Positions 60,370 through 64,000 of a stretch of 64,000 nt of DNA are shown piece after piece; position 1 is the first letter of the stretch, and each line of letters starts with the position of its first letter. The translations under genes and the position numbers were made by a program. The stretch is from Nitrososphaerota archaeon (GTDB taxonomy: Archaea > Thermoproteota > Nitrososphaeria > Nitrososphaerales > Gagatemarchaeaceae), in contig JAFLYY010000002.1 in the NCBI GenBank assembly GCA_029785825.1, positions 1 to 64,000 on the forward strand, written 5' to 3'. The notes beneath the pieces are model-generated. The model was not told the DNA's origin. It worked only from the letters and a program-made list of their open reading frames with translations, and made no database searches.

Positions 60370-60388
60370 TCAAAAGTAGTTGAAAGAT

Positions 60389-60688
60389 ATGACCAAGAGG
60401 ACAATCGTAGGACATCAAGGCGATGTCATCGTAGAGAGGATCTCTGCAATCCCGAAGACCGCAAGGAAGCTCGACACCAAGAAGATCGAGATGCACAGCG
60501 AGTCTGGTGTCAACCACGTGCTGGACGCTTCGGCCGTGTTCGCTGGAAGCGGCGAGACCGAATACGCGGTACTCGACACAGCTAGCACCATGACCCACAC
60601 CCAGCACCCGAAGCTGGACCTAGCGCCCGGGATCTACGCGATCCGACACGTCAGGGATTACACCCCCCGACGTAACATGCTGGACTAG
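60389..60688 (+). CDS. Small conserved protein, tandem paralogue 2 (99 aa)
   Basis: A close copy of the 59977 product (HQGDVIVER, HSESGVNHVLDASAV, PGIYAIRHVRDYTPRR). It has its own promoter and a strong terminator, so it is likely expressed separately and at a high level. Function unknown. Confidence 0.65.
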   Translation: MTKRTIVGHQGDVIVERISAIPKTARKLDTKKIEMHSESGVNHVLDASAVFAGSGETEYAVLDTASTMTHTQHPKLDLAPGIYAIRHVRDYTPRRNMLD

Positions 60689-60704
60689 AAGTTCCAGAGA
60701 GAGG

Positions 60705-60741
60705 ACGGACAGGCTATTGCCTGTCCGTTTCCTCCGTTTTT
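60705..60741 (+). terminator. Strong hairpin plus T-run terminator
   Basis: ACGGACAGGC pairs perfectly with GCCTGTCCGT around TATT (60705-60728), followed by a T-run at 60737-60741. Confidence 0.7.
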
Positions 60742-60751
60742 ACGATTTACA

Positions 60752-61177
60752 ATGGAAGTGACTCATGTGGAAGGCATCATATCTATGACTTCCGAAGGGT
60801 ATCTGCAGCTCACACATAACGATCTGAAGGTCATCCTCGAGTCGCTTCCTGGCGAAAACGGCAGACTACGCTTCACGGTGGCCGGTATGATACCACCCGA
60901 CAAGTGGATGATCGTAGAAGATGGGTCTGCATGTACTAGCATCCTAAACACGATAGACCATAGAAACCAAGAAGCTATGCTCAAGCTGGTAATGGGCACG
61001 GTCTATCCAAAGTGGGAGCAAGGCATCGCCATCAAAAGGGTGGTATCCGACCTGTCATGGGTCGAATCGCATGACTGGAAACAGTATCTGACGGCAGCAG
61101 GTCGGAGATCCCGCCGTGTGGTCAATCCAACGACGTTCTTGGAATTGATCGGCAGTGTGTCTCATGTGACCAACTGA
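60752..61177 (+). CDS. Unknown protein (141 aa)
   Basis: The product (LTHNDLKVILESLPGENGRL) is alpha/beta with a Trp-containing C-terminal half. No motif is recognised. ATG 60752 lies 11 nt after the terminator T-run. Confidence 0.5.
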   Translation: MEVTHVEGIISMTSEGYLQLTHNDLKVILESLPGENGRLRFTVAGMIPPDKWMIVEDGSACTSILNTIDHRNQEAMLKLVMGTVYPKWEQGIAIKRVVSDLSWVESHDWKQYLTAAGRRSRRVVNPTTFLELIGSVSHVTN

Positions 61178-61188
61178 GGGGTATAACA

Positions 61189-61449
61189 GTGACAAGCAAA
61201 AACGAAATTGCCGAAGCACTTGCAATCGTGGCGCAGCAGCCCAACCTTAGGGGAAGACAGAGCCGTGCCCCGCCGAAGGTTACGACCTTCGAGTGCGTTC
61301 ATGAGTGGCAGCTAACGCCCGCCAGGAATGGAATTCTCTTCTGCCCGAAGTGCAGAGGATACTGGCATCTGGTCGTAGGTTGGATGAGAGAGCCAAGACG
61401 GGTCAAGAGCCTGATGAAAGATGACGGCGTAGTCAGGACTCAGAGGTAG
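61189..61449 (+). CDS. Small zinc-site protein before GHKL gene 3 (86 aa)
   Basis: GTG 61189 follows GAGGGGTATAACA. The product has FECVHEWQLTPARNGILFCP followed by KCRGYWHLV, a C..H...C..C zinc site. It is the third small zinc gene placed just before a GHKL gene, here with a 26-codon frame in between. Confidence 0.55.
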   Translation: MTSKNEIAEALAIVAQQPNLRGRQSRAPPKVTTFECVHEWQLTPARNGILFCPKCRGYWHLVVGWMREPRRVKSLMKDDGVVRTQR

Positions 61450-61455
61450 ACCTTG

Positions 61456-61536
61456 ATGAAACAGACGAGAAATCAGGTCAGAAGAAACATGCCCCGACGC
61501 GCCGTTAAGAGCATAGTAAGGGATAATGTAAAATGA
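61456..61536 (+). CDS. Possible basic micropeptide (26 aa)
   Basis: ATG 61456 opens a 26-codon Arg-rich frame (RRNMPRRAVKSIVRDN) whose stop overlaps the ATG of GHKL gene 3. It may be a real micropeptide or chance. Confidence 0.25.
   Translation: MKQTRNQVRRNMPRRAVKSIVRDNVK
61504..61511 (+). promoter_or_regulatory. TATA-like box of GHKL gene 3
   Basis: GTTAAGAG places its TTAA 28 nt before ATG 61533, so GHKL gene 3 probably has its own leaderless transcript. Confidence 0.4.
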
Positions 61537-63785
61537 ATCCAGAACAAGAACAATTGACAGACGTGAAAACCGAGACCAAGTTCTTCAGGCAACCAGGACC
61601 CAAGATAGACCCTCTTGCTATCGAGAAGGGGGCTATTACATCAGAGCTTTCGGCACTTGCTGATGACAACGGTCTGATTCGCGTTCAGCTAGACGCCGAG
61701 GCAGTACTTCCAAGGATAGCCAATGGCATCTACGCCAACTTCGAGAGCGGTTTCAGGGAAACTTATGCCAATGCCATAACAGCCTGTCTCAATGCCAAAG
61801 AGGTCTTCAAGGCAGATCCAAGGATCGAAATAACCTACGACGTCCAGAACAGGTTACTAGAAGTTGCAGAGATCGATAGCACCGGCATAACCTACGGAAT
61901 GTTCAAGGACGTGTATGTCGTGGTCGGGCGATCCGGCAACTTCGACGCTACCAAACCTGGGCAGTTTGGATTTGGCCGCCTCGCTTGGACCACACTTTCT
62001 GACCGTATGATCCTAAAGACGAAGTACAGAAACAGTAGCGGTCAAACTGGCTGTTTCGCCGTTGAGGGCAAAAACGGCATGGCATTTGCTATACTCCCCA
62101 CACCAGACTTGGAGTATTATGGGACCACAGTCAGTATGGTGGTCTATGAGAAGATAGACCCTCTCAGGCTGATTGCCTACATCAAGCAAGCTTGCAGACT
62201 GTCGCCAGTAGACACTTTCTTGACTCTGTCTGATGGAGAGAAGAAGGAACGCACCAAGCTCAACGACACCTACGAAAACGTCATGACTGACCAAAACCGT
62301 TTCATAAACGACTCGACCTACAGAAGCGACTACAACCAGTACAACTACAGTGAGGTCATAACCTTCAAACTACCCGGGTTCGATGTCTACGCCCTCAACA
62401 TAACCTACCGCGCAAAGACCGACATGACTTCGATACCGAGCACAGAATCGGGAATCACAAGAGCAGTTCTTCTCAACCTCCCAGTGTATACCAACCTGAG
62501 GCTCCCATTCAGCAGAGCACTCATATGCATAACTGACGAGCGGGCATTTCCACCAACGGCTGACAGGGAACGTCTCAAGGAAGAAACAGAGGCCCAAATA
62601 CAAAGCAAACTCTGGCCAGTATTGACACAGTATTTCTCGAAATATGTCGTTCACAACGTCAGTCAATTCACGAAACTGGACGTCGTTGATAGGGCTGTTC
62701 TCCTATCGTTCTCGCGCAGGCGTAACGGGTGGACTACTAATGACGGCCGTACGCTCTTGGACAGAGAGACTGACGAGTTCATCACCACGCTGTCTTTCAA
62801 CGTCGACGTCAAGGGGATAAGCGAGAGGAGGAGGATCCAACGACTAGAGCTGGCGGTGATGCTAACCGAGTTCACCACCGACGAACTATTCATTGAAGAT
62901 TCCAACTATACATCGAGACATCTGAAGCTGCTGAGACAGGTATACCCTCGCGCCATACTCATAATGGGGAAGGACTACCAGCAGATCGAGGTCCAGAACG
63001 TAATCTCTCAACTCAACCTGAGGAGTGCAACGCAATACATCACAGAGAACAACCTGAAACTCCCACGACCTCCTAGAACTGCCCGTGGATATACAATCCA
63101 CCGGTCGAAACACCGTTCAGGATACTCGTTCGCTGATGAGACACAAACCTTTTCTGACGCAAAGGACATAACCATCGATAACCTAATCAAGGTCGGAAGG
63201 AAGGACTCCGTGACAAAATACTCGGAACTCCTCGAGTCATTTCCAACAAAATACACAGTCACATCAGCAACTAACATCAAAGGCGGCGAGGCACTAGATG
63301 ACTTCATATCACGAGTAGAGGCAACCACCCAGGTAACAAACAAGGGACCCATGGCCGTGAAAGAGTTCCTCAAGTACGACTCCATATTCCTTACCATGCA
63401 CGACAACCCTGCCATCGCACCCCTAGTCTATCCCAACGACACGAGACTCGTTGTCATCGACAATGTTGATCGCCTGTTCGAGATAGCAATGTACCTTACA
63501 AAGAACGGCAAGGCCTATGTCTCACGCCTCGACCCATCAGACGAATTCGAGGCAATTACAGGCAAAAAACCATACAAGTTCTACAGTGGATACAGCAGTC
63601 TTAACGACCGCGCCAACATACTGTGGACACTCCTGCGCATCTATGCTGCAGCCAAGGACAAGAACGTGGCTTACCTACTCATGAGAGGAGTAGGGCAATC
63701 CAGCACCGAAGAATTCCCGGAATCCACAGAACTGGCACTCAAGATCGCCAGTCAAGACCTTCCGACGAATCAGAAAAGGAAGTGA
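61533..63785 (+). CDS. GHKL ATPase paralogue 3 (rIIA-like)
   Basis: The 750-residue product has RETYANAITAC (N box), EIDSTGITYG (G1), GQFGFGRLAWT (G2) and AFPPTADRERLKE, the same block order as paralogues 1 and 2. Motif conservation shows all three should still bind ATP. The catalytic Glu is in the N box. The middle and C-terminal thirds are diverged, so partners or substrates differ. The start is fixed by the TATA-like box 28 nt upstream. Confidence 0.7.
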   Translation: MNPEQEQLTDVKTETKFFRQPGPKIDPLAIEKGAITSELSALADDNGLIRVQLDAEAVLPRIANGIYANFESGFRETYANAITACLNAKEVFKADPRIEITYDVQNRLLEVAEIDSTGITYGMFKDVYVVVGRSGNFDATKPGQFGFGRLAWTTLSDRMILKTKYRNSSGQTGCFAVEGKNGMAFAILPTPDLEYYGTTVSMVVYEKIDPLRLIAYIKQACRLSPVDTFLTLSDGEKKERTKLNDTYENVMTDQNRFINDSTYRSDYNQYNYSEVITFKLPGFDVYALNITYRAKTDMTSIPSTESGITRAVLLNLPVYTNLRLPFSRALICITDERAFPPTADRERLKEETEAQIQSKLWPVLTQYFSKYVVHNVSQFTKLDVVDRAVLLSFSRRRNGWTTNDGRTLLDRETDEFITTLSFNVDVKGISERRRIQRLELAVMLTEFTTDELFIEDSNYTSRHLKLLRQVYPRAILIMGKDYQQIEVQNVISQLNLRSATQYITENNLKLPRPPRTARGYTIHRSKHRSGYSFADETQTFSDAKDITIDNLIKVGRKDSVTKYSELLESFPTKYTVTSATNIKGGEALDDFISRVEATTQVTNKGPMAVKEFLKYDSIFLTMHDNPAIAPLVYPNDTRLVVIDNVDRLFEIAMYLTKNGKAYVSRLDPSDEFEAITGKKPYKFYSGYSSLNDRANILWTLLRIYAAAKDKNVAYLLMRGVGQSSTEEFPESTELALKIASQDLPTNQKRK

Positions 63786-63790
63786 ATGAA

Positions 63791-64000
63791 ATGAGAAACT
63801 CACTAGAATTACTGAAGAAATACGAACCATTGATCAAGAAGATCGACGGAAGCAAAAGGAAGAAACGCCTTGTCTCCGTTGTACGAAAATTCCAACCAGA
63901 CAAGGAACAAATGAAAGCCGTAATCGCCGAACTCAAAGCAGACCCACTCATGGACCCCTTCGTCGCTATCACCAAGGTCAGAAAAGGCGTTACAAAAGAT
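63791..64000 (+). CDS. Basic protein, N-terminal fragment (runs off the window)
   Basis: Seventy codons from ATG 63791 are visible. The product is very basic and helical (EPLIKKIDGSKRKKRLVSVV) and may bind nucleic acid. It starts 5 nt after GHKL gene 3. Nothing else can be said without the rest. Confidence 0.5.
   Translation, partial: MRNSLELLKKYEPLIKKIDGSKRKKRLVSVVRKFQPDKEQMKAVIAELKADPLMDPFVAITKVRKGVTKD

Overview
The window looks archaeal. An Orc1/Cdc6-type initiator gene runs off the left edge, a TRAM-domain protein and a short OB-fold SSB are present, and at least nine genes carry a TATA-like box (GTTTTAA, GTTAAA, TTAAAAG) 27-30 nt before the start codon, the layout of leaderless archaeal transcripts. 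TTG and GTG starts and ATGA-type overlaps are common. I cannot name the species. The left 5 kb (initiator, glmS, an IS200/IS605 element, a PH-domain membrane protein) could be ordinary chromosome. Most of the rest looks like a large mobile element, virus or megaplasmid: tiny unrecognised genes, phage-type enzymes and no central metabolism. I saw no capsid, portal, terminase, integrase, tRNA, rRNA or CRISPR array.

Layout. 0-5 kb: orc1/cdc6 and glmS on the minus strand around a candidate origin, then an IS200/IS605 element whose tnpB has an in-frame stop. 5-10.6 kb: a VirB4/HerA-like system, with an N-terminal-type protein followed by an ATPase that carries a 453-residue intein inside its Walker A motif. 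10.6-33.7 kb: groups of small genes separated by long gene-free stretches (about 1.2, 0.47, 1.15, 0.4, 0.5, 0.43 and 0.5 kb) packed with strong hairpins, GNRA and UUCG loops and multi-branch junctions. These read as a series of large structured RNAs on the plus strand. The genes between them include a class II CCA-adding-type nucleotidyltransferase with an HD domain, a PD-(D/E)XK protein, an alpha/beta hydrolase, a DUF1286-like membrane protein, a decapeptide-repeat protein, a large surface protein and a tandem-TRAM protein.

33.7-64 kb: a dense, all-plus-strand, virus-like run. It holds a large AAA+ ATPase, two DEDD-type exonucleases, a Cas4/RecB-like nuclease, an OB-fold SSB, a primase-like protein, an ADP-ribosyltransferase-like protein, a uracil-DNA-glycosylase-like protein, a nucleotidyltransferase of the RNA/DNA ligase type, a HELVE zincin-like protein and many small zinc-ribbon proteins. 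It ends with three diverged paralogous GHKL ATPases (about 730-760 aa, resembling phage rIIA in domain type), each preceded by a small zinc-finger gene.

How it may fit together (inference): the initiator, SSB, primase-like protein, nucleases and AAA+ ATPase suit replication of the element. The VirB4/HerA pair would move or package DNA. The RNA ligase, CCA-type enzyme, ART-fold and TRAM proteins suggest RNA metabolism or repair, alongside the unusual load of structured RNA. The GHKL/zinc triplet and the RNA chain are the best candidates for something undescribed.
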